From Maratus speciosus (taxonomy: Eukaryota; Arthropoda; Arachnida; Araneae; Salticidae): a stretch of 64,000 nucleotides of DNA. The first letter of the stretch is position 1. Every line of letters begins with the position of its first letter. The stretch is from NCBI GenBank assembly GCA_963932465.1, contig OZ010795.1, forward strand, positions 519,317,451 to 519,381,450, in the 5' to 3' direction. The notes beneath the pieces were generated by a model that did no database searches, was not told the DNA's origin, and saw nothing but the letters and a program-made list of their open reading frames with translations. Positions 23,741 to 35,255 of this stretch are shown in pieces. The position numbers and the translations under genes are program-made.

Positions 23741-24036
23741 GGTACTACTTAGTTATCCCGTCAACCAAAAATCTGTCACCAAACTATAAGACTAAATGCC
23801 AATAATGGTTGATCGTAAATGTCACATTCACTTGACATTAAACACGGTACACGTGTTTGTTGCGTCATCAAGTGATTTTTAATTTCACTTCTATTCGTAA
23901 TTTTAGAAATGTTTACTAATTTATTTATTCTTTCGTTGTTTAAAATAAAAATTTTGTCAATTTGTATAATTTGGCGAATAGTTTGGCAATTTATATAATT
24001 TGGCAAAATTGGTTGAATGAATAATCAAATAGTACC
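23741..24036 (-). mobile_element. MITE family M1, copy D
   Basis: Ends are GGTACTACTTAGTTATCCCG and …ATAATCAAATAGTACC. The interior matches copy B collinearly. The flanks CATATTTC and CTTAAAAC do not match, so the target duplication is lost or the insertion is rearranged. Confidence 0.75.
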
Positions 24037-24282
24037 CTTAAAACATTTCCAGCCGGTGAAGCCATGTAAAATTAAATAACTACTGCAACACGCAATTTGT
24101 ATATATTATATACGCTTAAAGATAAAAAATAATACGCTAATCCTTCGTTTAAGTTTAAATTCATTGCGCTATAGGTATTTAAACACTTATTTCACAAGCA
24201 ATTTTCAAATGCAATGCATTTAAATATCTTGCATTTGGGATGGAAATGTGTTGGCTAGCCAAATAGCGTGGAACGTTCGTCT

Positions 24283-24437
24283 TTTTTGCGCCAAATACTC
24301 GAATATATATAGATTTTTTACTGGGATTCCGCCGCCAAATTTGACTGATGCTTTACTACACGCATGAGTAGTTTTAAAAGCATTTTTCTTTTCAAAATAA
24401 TTTGAGTATGCTCTTTAAGGAGACCTTCCGTGTGGTA
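24283..24437 (-). repeat. dispersed repeat R2, copy 2
   Basis: Reverse-complement relative of 2867-3030, with shared blocks GGTCTCCTTA, ACTACTCATG and GGCGGCGGAAT. Confidence 0.6.
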
Positions 24438-25030
24438 ACAATTTTGTTTTTGATTTGTTCTTTTTTATTTCTAACTCTTCCATCATGTGACTTACAGTCG
24501 AAACTAGCAGATGTAATTGTAAAAATGATGGTACTTATGAATTACATGTTATATGTTTATTTGTGATTTTTGAGTTCACTTTTGTCGCCAAACAATTTGA
24601 TTTTAAGCCAAAAAGATGTAAGCGTGAATTGGGTTCAAGCGATGTTTACAATAAAGGTGATTTTGCAAGTGTACGAAAGCATTTTTTGAGTATTTTTTAA
24701 AATTCAAATGTACAATATATAAATAGCAATTAATATTTTAAAAATGGAGTCAGATATTTTAATTTTAGTATAAATGTCTCCCACACATGCACATACATAC
24801 TGTAAAATAATTTAATTTTAGACATTTAAAAAATTTCTCATCATACTTCACTGCGAAAGCATGTCGGTTTGTTATCCCCAAATTTGTGACTTTTATAACC
24901 TCGAAGACAGATTAGCTAATATTGTCCATTCATTTTAATAAAAAACATATCGCCAATTTCCCTTATACAAACGTTCAATGCTTGCAATGTTAGGTAGTAA
25001 AGATTATTCTTAAGAAAATGTAAGCAATTA
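24438..25030. other. no feature recognised
   Basis: AT-rich sequence without open frames or inverted repeats that I can support, up to the TA target site of the Tc1 element. Confidence 0.45.
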
Positions 25031-26733
25031 CAGTGAGTTGCCAAATTATTAGGGACAGTCATGAAGTATAGGTTTTTTGTACAATATTAGGATATAATTT
25101 GAAAATAAACATTGCTTTTAAGTTTAAAAAGCTTTCCTGTTATAGTTGAAGTATTTACGCAATATTAGTGTATGAAAAAAAACCCAACAAAAATATAATA
25201 CAGTCAATTTACCAATGTTGAGTAAAGAATATTAATATTTGGTGACATTTCCTTTGGCTTCGAGAAGTGCTTCGATGCGTCTCGGCATGCTTTCTATGCA
25301 ATTTCTGGCACTTTCTTTTGTTTTAGGGTTGTGATGCCATACATTTATTAGTTGTTCGATGAGTTGTACCTTGGTTGTATTCATATCTTTGGCGATTTCC
25401 GGCGTGTGATCTCCCATCAGTTTTCTATGGGGTTCATGTCAGGAGAATTGCCAGGCCAAGGCAAAAGTGGGATATTGTTGTCTGCCAAAAACTTTGTAAC
25501 TCTTCTAGCTTTATGACAAGGCGCTGAATCATGCATAAACATGAACTATTCACCACCCGGTAACCATTCTTCAATTTGCGGCAGCAGCCGAGTTTCCAGA
25601 ACTTTCCTGTACTGGTCTTGTCTCATGGTTCCCTGGACAATGTAAAGGCGTCCAACACCTTTAGCGCTTATGACAGACCTCACTATTATTTTATCAGTGT
25701 GTTTAATACTTTCCACGATGCAGTCAGGGCAGTATTTTTCACCTGGGTGTCGCTTTACAAAGCTGCTTTTATCGGACAAAATCTCAAAGGTAGATTCACC
25801 TGAGAAACACACCAGAAAAAAATTAAATACGTTAATAATTTAGAAATAAATAATTTTAAATGACATAAATAATAATTATCTTAACAACTGACCTCACTCC
25901 AGTCATCAGCTGTCTTCTGACGGTGTTCACGCGCCTAGGCAAGACGCTTCTTCTTCATCGCTTCTGTCAACCGGGGTTTCTTGGCTGGACGATGACCTGC
26001 CAACCCTTCCTCCGCTAATCTCCTCTGCACAGTTCACTTAGAAACTGGTATTCCAGATTCTTGAACGACCTGAGTAAGGAGTCCCACACTTTTCTTTCTG
26101 TTTCCTAAAGAGATATCCCGGATTTTCCTATCGGTACGTGGAGTTGTAATGAGTTTTTTTCCACTTTTACCTTTTCGTTTGGGCGAAACTGACTGGTTTT
26201 TGTCCCGATTTATTTTTATCCTGTATACTACTGACTTGGAAACTCCAGCAAGTTCTGCTATCTTCCTTTGAGACTTACTCGTATGCAGAAGAAGGGTTTT
26301 TAACTCAGATTTTTTCCTCGGGGACAAATCAACCCCTCGACCCATACTGAAATCAATAAAAATAAAAAATAAATTAAAATCGTAAATAATTTTGTAAAAA
26401 ACAAATATTTAATCAATAAAAGAAAGATAACACTCACATATAATTCTTAACTTTTCCAAAAAAAGCCAACGAATTTTGTTTAAATTAAAGAAAAGCGTCT
26501 TCCACTATTGCGTGTGTAAAAGACTCAGCGTATCTCCCGCTATTAAAATATTTACAGAAAGCAAAAAAACCTTTTAACATACCAAAAGTAATTAAAAGTT
26601 GAATTATAGAGATGTTGAAAACGGTAAAATACATTCCTGCAACACTTAAACCACTTTGAGCGGCAATCAAGTGCACCCAAATTAGGAAACTACCAAAAAA
26701 TATGACTGTCCCTAATAATTTGGCAACCCACTG
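25031..26733 (-). mobile_element. Tc1/mariner-type DNA transposon, complete ends
   Basis: The termini are 32-bp inverted repeats differing at one position (CAGTGAGTTGCCAAATTATT at the left and CAGTGGGTTGCCAAATTATT read inward from the right). TA flanks both ends (25029-25030 and 26734-26735), the standard Tc1/mariner target duplication. Length 1.7 kb is normal for an autonomous member. The near-identical ends point to a fairly young insertion even though the transposase gene is broken. Confidence 0.92.
25232..26345 (-). pseudogene. Tc1-family transposase, frameshifted and interrupted
   Basis: The minus-strand ATG at 26345 opens 103 residues with the paired-type DNA-binding helices (LSPRKKSELKTLLL, SKSQRKIAELAGVSKSVVYR). 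The frame then shifts at VSK, continues TVQRRLAEEGLAGHRPAKKP, meets a TAG inside RLA-AREHR and reaches DDWSE. About 85 AT-rich bases follow before VCFSGESTFEIL. The catalytic core resumes with KRHPGEKYCPDC, HDSAPCHKARR and NSPDMNPIEN, broken by stops after GGE and after IEN, and ends IEALLEAKGNVTKY. The first catalytic Asp expected before EST is Gly. It would normally cut and paste the element; this copy cannot. Confidence 0.9.
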
Positions 26734-27098
26734 TATGCGTTATTTCTATCACGAAAAAAGACATTTTGCAATAAAAATTGCTTTCTGAAATCACTTTTCG
26801 ATATTCCATTCCATTCGTCATTTATTTATTTTTTTCACATCTTCCCTTCTTTTAGAAACGTTATAAAATATATTGGATGAATCTTCCATAATCAGCCACC
26901 TTACAATTGGCGAATTTACTGTATAGTGTTGGAAGATTCGTTTATATTTGAAAGGAACCATGAACGATAAATCCGATTTCAGAAGATTACGCGAAATTTG
27001 TACTTTTAGTAATTAGCGATTAGTAAATTTATGTGTTTTTAGTATGGAGCAAACGGACAAAAGAAGACTTACTAACAGATATTTTTCATGTGCAGTTA
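26734..27098. other. no feature recognised
   Basis: Short AT-rich spacer between the Tc1 element and the tandem duplication; nothing visible. Confidence 0.45.
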
Positions 27099-27545
27099 TT
27101 TTACTATCATTAAAAAAGCATTAATTTGAATGTACAAAAAAAGTTTTTCAAATGCCAAAGATGGCCAATGGAACAATATTTGTTCATTTAGCCTAGGTTT
27201 TTTAAAAAAGTACCTCAAATTCAATTAAAATTTCAATCATTATAAAATTTTGGCTGATGCACAGCCCGAACAGCTGATCGTAGTGAGAAATTTTAGGTTT
27301 ATTTTACTATCACTAAAAATAGCATTACTTTGAATGTACAAAAAAAAAAAAAAAAAAAAGAAAAGAAACAAAAAAAAACAAAAAACAAAACTTTCAAATG
27401 CCAAAGGTGGCCAATGGAACAATATTTGTTCATTTACTCTAGGTTAAAAAAAAAAAAGTACCTCAGATTCAAATAAAATTTCAATCATTAATAAGAAATT
27501 TTGGCTGATGCACAGCCCGAGTAACTGATCATAGTCACAAATTAA
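27099..27545. repeat. two-unit tandem duplication (~210-240 bp)
   Basis: The block TTTGAATGTACAAAAAAA … CAAATGCCAAAG … GGCCAATGGAACAATATTTG … TTGGCTGATGCACAGCCCGA occurs twice in direct orientation. The second unit is longer mainly because of an expanded A-rich tract (27343-27390). Confidence 0.8.
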
Positions 27546-28369
27546 CGTTTTTAGTTTTATTTAGGGAACAAACTGATGAATAATGACGTCTTGAAAATAA
27601 AAGCACGCTTATTACGCTCATTAGAGAAATGAGAAAAAATATTCGGTTTGCCAAAACGATCACTACTAAAAATTTTACATAACTATCTTTACTTATCATT
27701 TGCAAAGAGTTTTGATAGTGAAAGATCTAAAAATCAATCAACAGCAATTTGACATTATTTAATGGAATGTAGTTTGGAGAGTAATTAACCCTGTTTTGTA
27801 GCTAACTCTGGTACATTTTTAGCCATACCATTACGAACATTTTTAACGTTTCACATCAAACTTGGTTGTGGATCCGATTACGGATGATTGGGAAGATTTT
27901 ATTGAATGAAAACTAGAGGTTTAGTTTTCTATTTGAATTAGTTATCGAGGTTATTTTCCGAGGTTAATAGTTGCATGATTAAAACTGGTATGTAAAAAGA
28001 AACGGCAGTTAAAATGACATTATTTTAATTTTATTCACACAATTCCGCTTTAAATATCCACTTTACATGATTCACATATTTTAAAATATAAAAGTTAAAT
28101 ACTGTTTTGATTGTATTTACTCTACTGGAAATCGAAGATAAGAAACTGTAGAGAAAACCTGCCAAAAGAAGACGTATATTACCAAATATAATGTAACGTA
28201 GAGAGAGATTGTATTTATGTTATCAGATCAGCACAAAGTACCAAGCTGAGAAGCCCGGAGTAAAAGACCTAACAAACGAAAGTGAATAACCCGAACATTC
28301 TTTAAGTTAAATGGTCAATCTCTGCAGTCATTGTAATTCTCTCTTTTTTAGTAGTGTGGTGATATGATC
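27546..28369. other. no gene recognised
   Basis: AT-rich, with a slightly GC-richer patch near 28190-28310. No repeat partner or coding signal was seen. Confidence 0.4.
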
Positions 28370-28617
28370 ATAATGGCCGCATTTCCCTCCCAAACTCTAC
28401 ATGATGTACTAAAGTGTTGCTTCTGAATTGCCCGTATTTCGTCTAACGCATCAGATAATATAATAGCGCAAAGGCGTCCGATGCGTATTCAGAAAACGCG
28501 GAAGAATCTTCCAGGTGAAGGTCCATATTAATTTAAAATACAGGGTCGGATTTTCCATTTCGTTTGATTGAAGGTTTATTTGAAAAATGGTCCAGCGCAG
28601 CGGGCTCAGCCTGCTAG
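28370..28617 (+). mobile_element. Helitron-like 3' end, third family
   Basis: A moderately GC-rich segment ends in the hairpin AGCGGGCTCAGCCTGCT (28599-28615; 7-bp stem including one G-T pair), overlapping CTAG (28614-28617) and followed by T. The 5' limit is a guess from base composition. There is only one copy in the window, so this rests on the terminal structure alone. Confidence 0.4.
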
Positions 28618-29016
28618 TATGAAATATGGTTTCTCTTTAGAGATAATATGCCATGTGTTCGTTAAAAGAACTTTTTGTTAATCTTTTTAGCTTCGTTACA
28701 CTTTATATTATTTGCATATGTTAATGCAAAATATTTACTTCAGTATAACCTTTATTTTATGGCCCAAACCCATTTCATTTCTCTTAATGTTTCTTGTAAC
28801 ACGTGCCTGTGTTTTATTAGTTATATTTAAAACATCAAATTTTTTTAAACATTCTTAAAAAAAAATTTTGACGTGTTCCGGAATGTTTATTTTTAATATT
28901 TAATATCTTTTTATATTTTCAATAATATTTTCAGGCTGGAAATATTTTTAATGCAGAAGGTTTAAAAGAAAATTTAATCGATCTTTACTTGATTCAACCA
29001 CATATATTTTTTCTTT
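28618..29016. other. no feature recognised
   Basis: AT-rich spacer; nothing supportable. Confidence 0.4.
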
Positions 29017-29207
29017 CTTTTATCTTCAATAGAGGAAAGTATTGTAATTGAATTTTTTTCTACTTCTGGTTTTCGACGGATTTACACGATTTAGGGATCA
29101 GAGATCCCTCATAACATGTTTATAGAAAATTTGTGTCTGTCCGTGTGTCCATATTTCTGTCGCCATTGTACTATCAAAAAGTGTATGAAGTTATGCATAG
29201 AATTGAA

Positions 29208-29242
<35 letters not shown>

Positions 29243-29533
29243 TTTATGGCTATGGCTAGCAGGTCTTTCTTCCCTTAATTTAGAAAAAAATTGATAAATG
29301 GAGACACTGTAATAACAATTTTTGTGATATTTTCATTTTTGTACCATCAAAAAGAATATGAAGTTACGCATAGAATTGAACCAAATTTTGTTTTGGAGTT
29401 TTTGGCTATAGAAAGCAGGTCCTCCCTTAATTTGGAAAAATTCCAGCGGAAAGAGGCGCTGTAATAGCGATTTTTGTGACATTTTCATTATTGTACCATC
29501 GAAAATTGTATGAAGTTATGTATAGATTAGAAC

Positions 29534-29598
<65 letters not shown>

Positions 29599-29695
29599 GC
29601 TATGCCAGGCAAGTCCTCCTTGAATTTGAAAATATTCCGCCCAAAGGGAGCACTGTAAGAGCGATTATTGTATAATTTTCTGGATTTTTCGTAGT
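29017..29695. repeat. relic of the 19.9-kb TIR element with three tandem ~155-170-bp units
   Basis: The left part (GAGGAAAGTA … TTTTCGACGGATTTACACG … TCTGTCCGTGTG) matches the terminal repeat at 19.9 kb. It is followed by three direct units starting at about 29166, 29338 and 29491. Each has GTACCATCAAAAAG-like, ATGAAGTTA-GCATAGA-like and GCTAT-GC-AGG-like boxes, with long T runs at 29213-29240 and 29539-29597. The opposite terminal repeat is missing. Confidence 0.7.
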
Positions 29696-29954
29696 GCTGT
29701 TCTACACAGGCGGCTCGTAAAGCGGCGGGAACTTCGCGTTATGCGAAGCCGGATATTCGAGAACAGCTGATGTACAACAGAATAACGGAAAACTACTGAT
29801 TTTAATAAATATTATGATCAAGATTAACTCGTTTTTACCCCGATTAATTGACTGAAGCAGAAATTTTAAGAATAAAGTCAAAGTTGGTATAGTATTGAAC
29901 TAATAATATTAAAGTCTTGACATTTGTAACTACGTTTTGAAATGTTAAGATGTA

Positions 29955-31376
29955 CACTATATGGCCAAAGGTCACCGGTCACTTGCAATTTTAGACGTTT
30001 TGTTGAATATCTAAAATACTACTTGATGAATTAACCTGAAACCGCAGGTATATAAACAGTGTAGTATAGGTCAAATATTTCCATGAAGAGTTTTTTTCCG
30101 AAACACCATAGGGGACCGTCAACAAATTGAAAAAAAAAATGAATATCTTTTGAATAACCCTGTAAAAACTAATGTAGCAAAAGCGTTCAAATCGAGATTA
30201 TTAATAAGGGGCTTATTTTAATATAATGTGTCCATTTTTATCAGGATAGCATGTATACTCGGAGAGAAAGTAAGGTTTTTATAAAACAGTCACAAATTTC
30301 GCCAAGTTTTTTGCTTATAATTTGCAGAATTCTTAACATAAAGAAAAGTTCTTTTCAAAAAGTATGACAAACAACATTGTACATAAGAATCTGGAATCAG
30401 AATTAAAAATTTAATAAAAATTGGATAAAAAATGAGCAGGTATACTAAAAATTGTTTCACTGCGCATGCGCGAATGCAATAAAAATATGATGTGCATAAT
30501 GTATTAGCTATGTATATAGAGAAACTTTTGTGAAAGTCTCAAAATCATAGCTTGAAAATTCTGAAAATTGTCGTCGATAGAATAAGCTCGAAATCCATTG
30601 TTCCCAAAAGGAAGCAAAAAGACAACGGGTTTTATCCAAATATAGTAGTACGTGCAATATTGTGCACGCTATCTTGGCACTAATTAACAGATATTTGATA
30701 GAACCCCTCATCTTTTTGCTTCCTTTTTCGGAACAACGGATTTCGAGCTTATTCTATCGACGATAATTTTTAGAATTTTCAAGCTATGATTTTGCGACTT
30801 TCACAAAAGTTGCTCAATATACTTAGCTAATACATTATGCACATTCTATTTTGATTGCATTCGCGCATGCGCAGAGAAACATTTTTTAGTAAATCTGCTC
30901 ATTTGTCATGCAATTTTTGTTATTTTTTAATTCTGATTGCTGGGTGTTATGTACAATGTTATTTGTCATATTTTCTGAAAAGAACTTTTTTTATATTAAG
31001 AACTCTGCAAATTATAAGCAAAAAACTTGGCGAAATTTGGGTCTGTTTTTATAAAAACCATAATTTCTCTACGAGTATACATACTATCCTAATAAAAATG
31101 AACACATTATGTTACAATAAGACATTTATTAATAATCTCGAATTTGAACGCTTTTGCTAAATTAGTATTTACAGGGTTATCCAAAAGATATTCGTCCTTT
31201 TTCAATTTGTTGACGGTCTCCTACAGAGTTTCGGGAAAAAGTCTTCGCGGAAATATATGACCTATACTATACTGTTTACACACCTGCAGTTTCAGGCTAA
31301 TCGCTCATGTATTTTTCTAGATATTTAACAAACTGTCTGAAATCGCAAGTGACCGGTCATCTTTGGCCATATAGTG
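29955..31376. mobile_element. Tc1/mariner-type foldback element, 1.42 kb
   Basis: It begins CACTATATGGCCAAAGGTCA and ends with TGACCGGTCATCTTTGGCCA followed by TATAGTG, with TA on both sides. The inverted homology runs almost to the middle: arms are roughly 29955-30617 and 30715-31376 around a ~100-bp core. There is no transposase gene. The terminal CACTATATGGCC and TA duplication are typical of Tc1-like ends, so it is presumably mobilised in trans. Confidence 0.85.
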
Positions 31377-34004
31377 TAATAGATAGAAGAATGTTTTTGT
31401 ATTGGCACATCCAACTAGTTTACTGAGTTTTTAGAAGGGAAGTGTTCATTTTCCGGTGGCTTGTTCCTTTATTTTGTAGCTGCAGTTTGTGTTTGTATAT
31501 GTCTAGAATATAGGTTATTTCAGAAACGATTAAAGAACACTAATATGGTTTAGAACACACCAAAAAATTTTTGTATAGTACAAGATGTTAGATATCCACT
31601 ATTTTTATTATCCAAAAATAAAGGGCGCCAGTCTGTTATTAAAATCGTGCTTTATTTACAATTTTAAAATATTTAAAATAAATTATATAAATCATCATCA
31701 GACGTATCTTGGTTTCTGAGAAATGTGATCAAATAATGATAAATTATATTAATTGCACCATTTTTTGGTCATTGTCACAATATGAAAGTCGATACATTCG
31801 TACGTGTGGAGGGTCTTGTTTAATGCTGTTTGGTTGTGGATAGAGAAATATTTCTACCACTTTTCCCTATATTGTTACATTTTACTTTGAAGAACGATTG
31901 TTTGATGGAAACTTCATTAAAATATCTTCATTAATTTTCGAGCTATGACCAGAAAAATGGAATCTGTTCAGCTTTAGATTCAGTGCACTTTTGATTGTAT
32001 GAATGAGATACGAATCCTATTTTCCTACACACAAATGTTTTGTTATTGTATGTTTTTACACACTTTAAACTTAGTTTTAACTTTTATGAAACACTCTGTT
32101 GTGTAAAAAAAAGTAATAAAGCCTATTTTAGACGCTCATATATTATCCTTGTTCATTATTTTATGAATCATCATCCAGTTTCCAACAATTCCTAAAATAA
32201 AAATACGCATATAATCTTGCATTTTCAAAATGCCTTAGTATTTGCTTTTACAATAAGAATTTAAACATAGTGTATTGTAATTTATATAAATGCTTTATCT
32301 CTATAAACAACTTTATAAGACTTAATATGATTATAGCAATTTACCTTGTCATTGAAAGTCTTAATCTTATACGGGCTCTCTTTTGCTTACTTTTCCAGAT
32401 AAGATTTTCATGTGACTTTTGAACATACTTTAATCGATTTCCATTTAGCGTTTATCACATTATCTGATAACAGTCATAAAAATAATATTTTCAAGTAAAA
32501 ATATTTAAGAAAAGTTTTCCGAATTCAAAAAATATTTAGATATACTAACTAGAAAAAATATCTTTAAAATAAAAATTGAAAACGTGTCTAAAATTTCTCT
32601 TCAATTCTTTTTATTATTTTTTAATTGTATAGTTTTAAAAAAACGACCACTCTTTTATTTAAAGAATATTCTATAAGTGACTTTTAAAACGGTTTTAAGA
32701 ATTTCAAATTTCAGATACTTTTATAAAAATGTTTATTTCAATGAAATAATAAACTGGCTTTCAACCAGCCTTAAAAAAGATAAAAGAAAAATTACAGAAA
32801 GATGAATCTGGAATATGATATTTTAAATCTCGCTTTTTATTCTTTTTTAAATGCTAATTTAATACATCTTTTTGCTTTAAAATAATTTGAAAATCAATTT
32901 TTAACATTGATCTGTATGTTTCGGATATATGGATGTGAAATGCAAGAATTTTTCCAGCATAACATTTACTTCATCGTGAATAGCAAAAAATACTATTACT
33001 AAACTAAAAGAATAATTGTTTAAGATACTTTAGGTCTTTTAAATCAATTATCTATCATTTTGTTGATTTTTGTCTCATCAGTATTAAAATTAAAACGAAA
33101 ATACAAATCGGCATTCAGTCTGACCCTACATCCAGACGTCCCGCAAAAACTAATTGTAAATTGTGTTTAAAAAATATATCAAATACATTAAAATTTTATT
33201 GCGTACTTGTATTTAACAACTCTTCCTCTTAGAATGTGGAACGTTTCTCTGAGGAACTAACTTCAGGAAATTGGAATGTCATAATTGAATTTTAGAGTGT
33301 TAAGTTAATTTTCGAGATTTTGTTTAATTTGTAATTTTTTATCGCATTTCTCTAATAAAGTCATCGAAAGTACTCAATTTTCGTAAATAAAGGAAAAACA
33401 AGAGGGAAACACGGGATCATTTGCTATCGAAATAAGTGATGAAGAAATATCTCTGGTTTTATTTGATTTTAATCCTCTAATGTAGAGATGGTAGAGTGCC
33501 TTTCCGAAATTGCATATTTCAGAGAATCGGATTTCATAACAGAAAATATAAATAGTAGATTTCGGTTTATTTAATAACGAAATGTCTGTTATTAAATAAA
33601 GCAAAAATGTCTATTTTAAATTTCTGGCGTGAATACAGAATATGTGAATAAAAAAATCCATTAAATCGGGAACACTGATGGAAGATTAAATGCTACTATG
33701 GACAATAGAGGGTTAAATATTTAATGTAAAAAATATCCATGTGACTTGTTTCCACATTTACTTTGATTATAATCAAAACTTTGAAAGATTTCTATATATA
33801 TATATGTATAATGGAGTTTCCATTATATATATTCTCTTTATTTCCAAACCTTTGTCATTTTTATGTAAATAACATTTAATTTAATTTTTTTTTAATTTTA
33901 TTTTGAATTCATTGCGTCCTGTTCCCAAATTACATAATGCTTCTCTTTCCTAGTATTTGTGGTAAAGCTTTTATTAAATGCTTACTCATACACTAGATTT
34001 CTCC
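31377..34004. other. long AT-rich stretch with no gene recognised
   Basis: A somewhat less AT-rich block at 31490-32110 and a short TA run at 33796-33805 are the only irregularities. Open frames are below 80 codons and featureless. Confidence 0.4.
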
Positions 34005-34104
34005 ATAGATGTGCAGATGAGTGACAAAATAATGTAAACAAAGCATGAAAAATGCATGGTCCATTTCAAACAAGTAGAACACGCATGCCACTTTGCACTC
34101 AATT

Positions 34105-34118
34105 CTGCCACCTAGTGG
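34105..34118 (-). promoter_or_regulatory. perfect match to the CTCF core consensus
   Basis: The minus strand reads CCACTAGGTGGCAG, agreeing at all 14 positions with the CTCF core known from animals (CCASYAGRKGGCRS). It lies between the left end and the pseudogene start of the second Tc1 element. Binding in this organism is untested. Confidence 0.4.
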
Positions 34119-34199
34119 TTATGAAAGGTAAGGTATCAGTCGTTCAACATCAGTCATAGGTGTTGCATGCACTTATCCTATGTTCTGGAAAACTGTATA

Positions 34200-34965
34200 A
34201 TGACTGACCTGTCAGAGCTCAAATAAGGAATGATTGTTGGAATGCGGTGCGCTAGGCGTGCAAGGAGTACTGTGTCAGCCGTTATGACAACGTATACGAA
34301 ATTCAGTAAAATGTCGTCTGCGAAGTACAACAGTTGATGGAAAAGAAAGCTTTCTGAGAGGGACAAAAGAGAGATGACCCGCATAGCGGTCCGAAAGCGC
34401 AGGCAGTCTTTATCCCAGATAACGTCAGAGATAAATAGTCGTCTCCAGAATCCCATTTCAGCAAGAACTGTCCAAAGGGAACTTCATGCTTCGAACATTT
34501 ATGGAAGAGTTGCATTTCGTAAGCCATTGATGACATCACATCATGCTTTTCAGTGACGCCAATGGTGTAAAACACACAAACACTGGACTCCTCAACAGTG
34601 GCAACAAGTCATTTGGTCTGACGAATCAATCTTCACCATATTTCAGACACCTGGGCGCGTTTGTGTGTGGAGAAAGCTCGCAGAAGCATTTTCTCCTGAC
34701 TGCCTCTTGCCGACTGTGAACCATGAAGATGGATCCCTTATGGTATGGGGTGCGATATCTTGGCGTAGCCTTGGGCCGTTGTTATTCTGCATAGGAAGGT
34801 TACAGCTACTCACTATGTCGATATTCTGGGGGATCAGGCGCATCCTTTTTTTCAGACTTTATTTACAGGAGAATGCCCATTTTATCAAGAAGAGAATGCT
34901 CCTATCCACACTGCTAAAATCGTCCAAAAATGGTTTGAAGAGCATGCGGAGAAGTAGGACATATT
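34200..34965 (+). pseudogene. Tc1-type transposase pseudogene
   Basis: Reading from ATG 34200 gives MTDLSELK, a stop, then MIVGMRCARRARSTV and, after another stop, RKLSERDKREMTRIAVRKRR and SLSQITSEINSRLQ: the N-terminal helix-turn-helix region. The same frame then passes a TGA at 34554 and continues THKHWTPQQWQQVIWSDESIF (with the first catalytic Asp in SDES), RVCVWRK and DGSLMVWGAISWRSLGPLL. After a frameshift near 34790 it continues with HYVDILGDQAHPFFQ and ENAPIHTAKIVQKWFEEH, where the residue before the NAPIH motif is Glu instead of the usual Asp. The C-terminus is too decayed to read with confidence. Confidence 0.85.
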
Positions 34966-35255
34966 GCTTGGCTCCCACAACCTCCTGACTTGAAGATTAT
35001 TGATAAATATTTGGGGATATTATGTGTCAAAACTCCGTGCTTGATTTCCTCCACCATCTACACTTTTGGAATTAGAGATTTTTCTGCCGGAAGTATGGCT
35101 TCATATTCCTTTAAATGTTGTTCATGACCTTGATAAATCCATCCCATGTCGCATACAATCTGCAATTAAGTCAAAAGGTGGTCCAACGCCTTATTAATAA
35201 ACGTTTTCTCTTATTTCATAGGTGTTCGTATTATTTTGTCACCCATCTATATTTT

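Larger units (their letters stand above)
34005..35255 (+). mobile_element. second Tc1-like transposon, decayed
   Basis: The left end contains ATAGATG…GAGTGACAAAATAAT (34006-34033) and the right end is the inverse, ATTATTTTGTCACCCATCTAT (about 35231-35251; only the core is given). Between them lies a Tc1-type transposase pseudogene. Exact termini and TA duplication are blurred by decay. Confidence 0.75.

Noticed and set aside
23532..23789. 85-codon ORF (MPCWSSSSWLSG…) and its relative at 58268-58564
   Set aside because: Both are read through the SINE linker and tRNA-like head; the similarity is that of the repeat, not of a protein.
29427..29658. overlapping ORFs with ~20 Lys or ~20 Phe
   Set aside because: Translated homopolymer of the 59-base T run.
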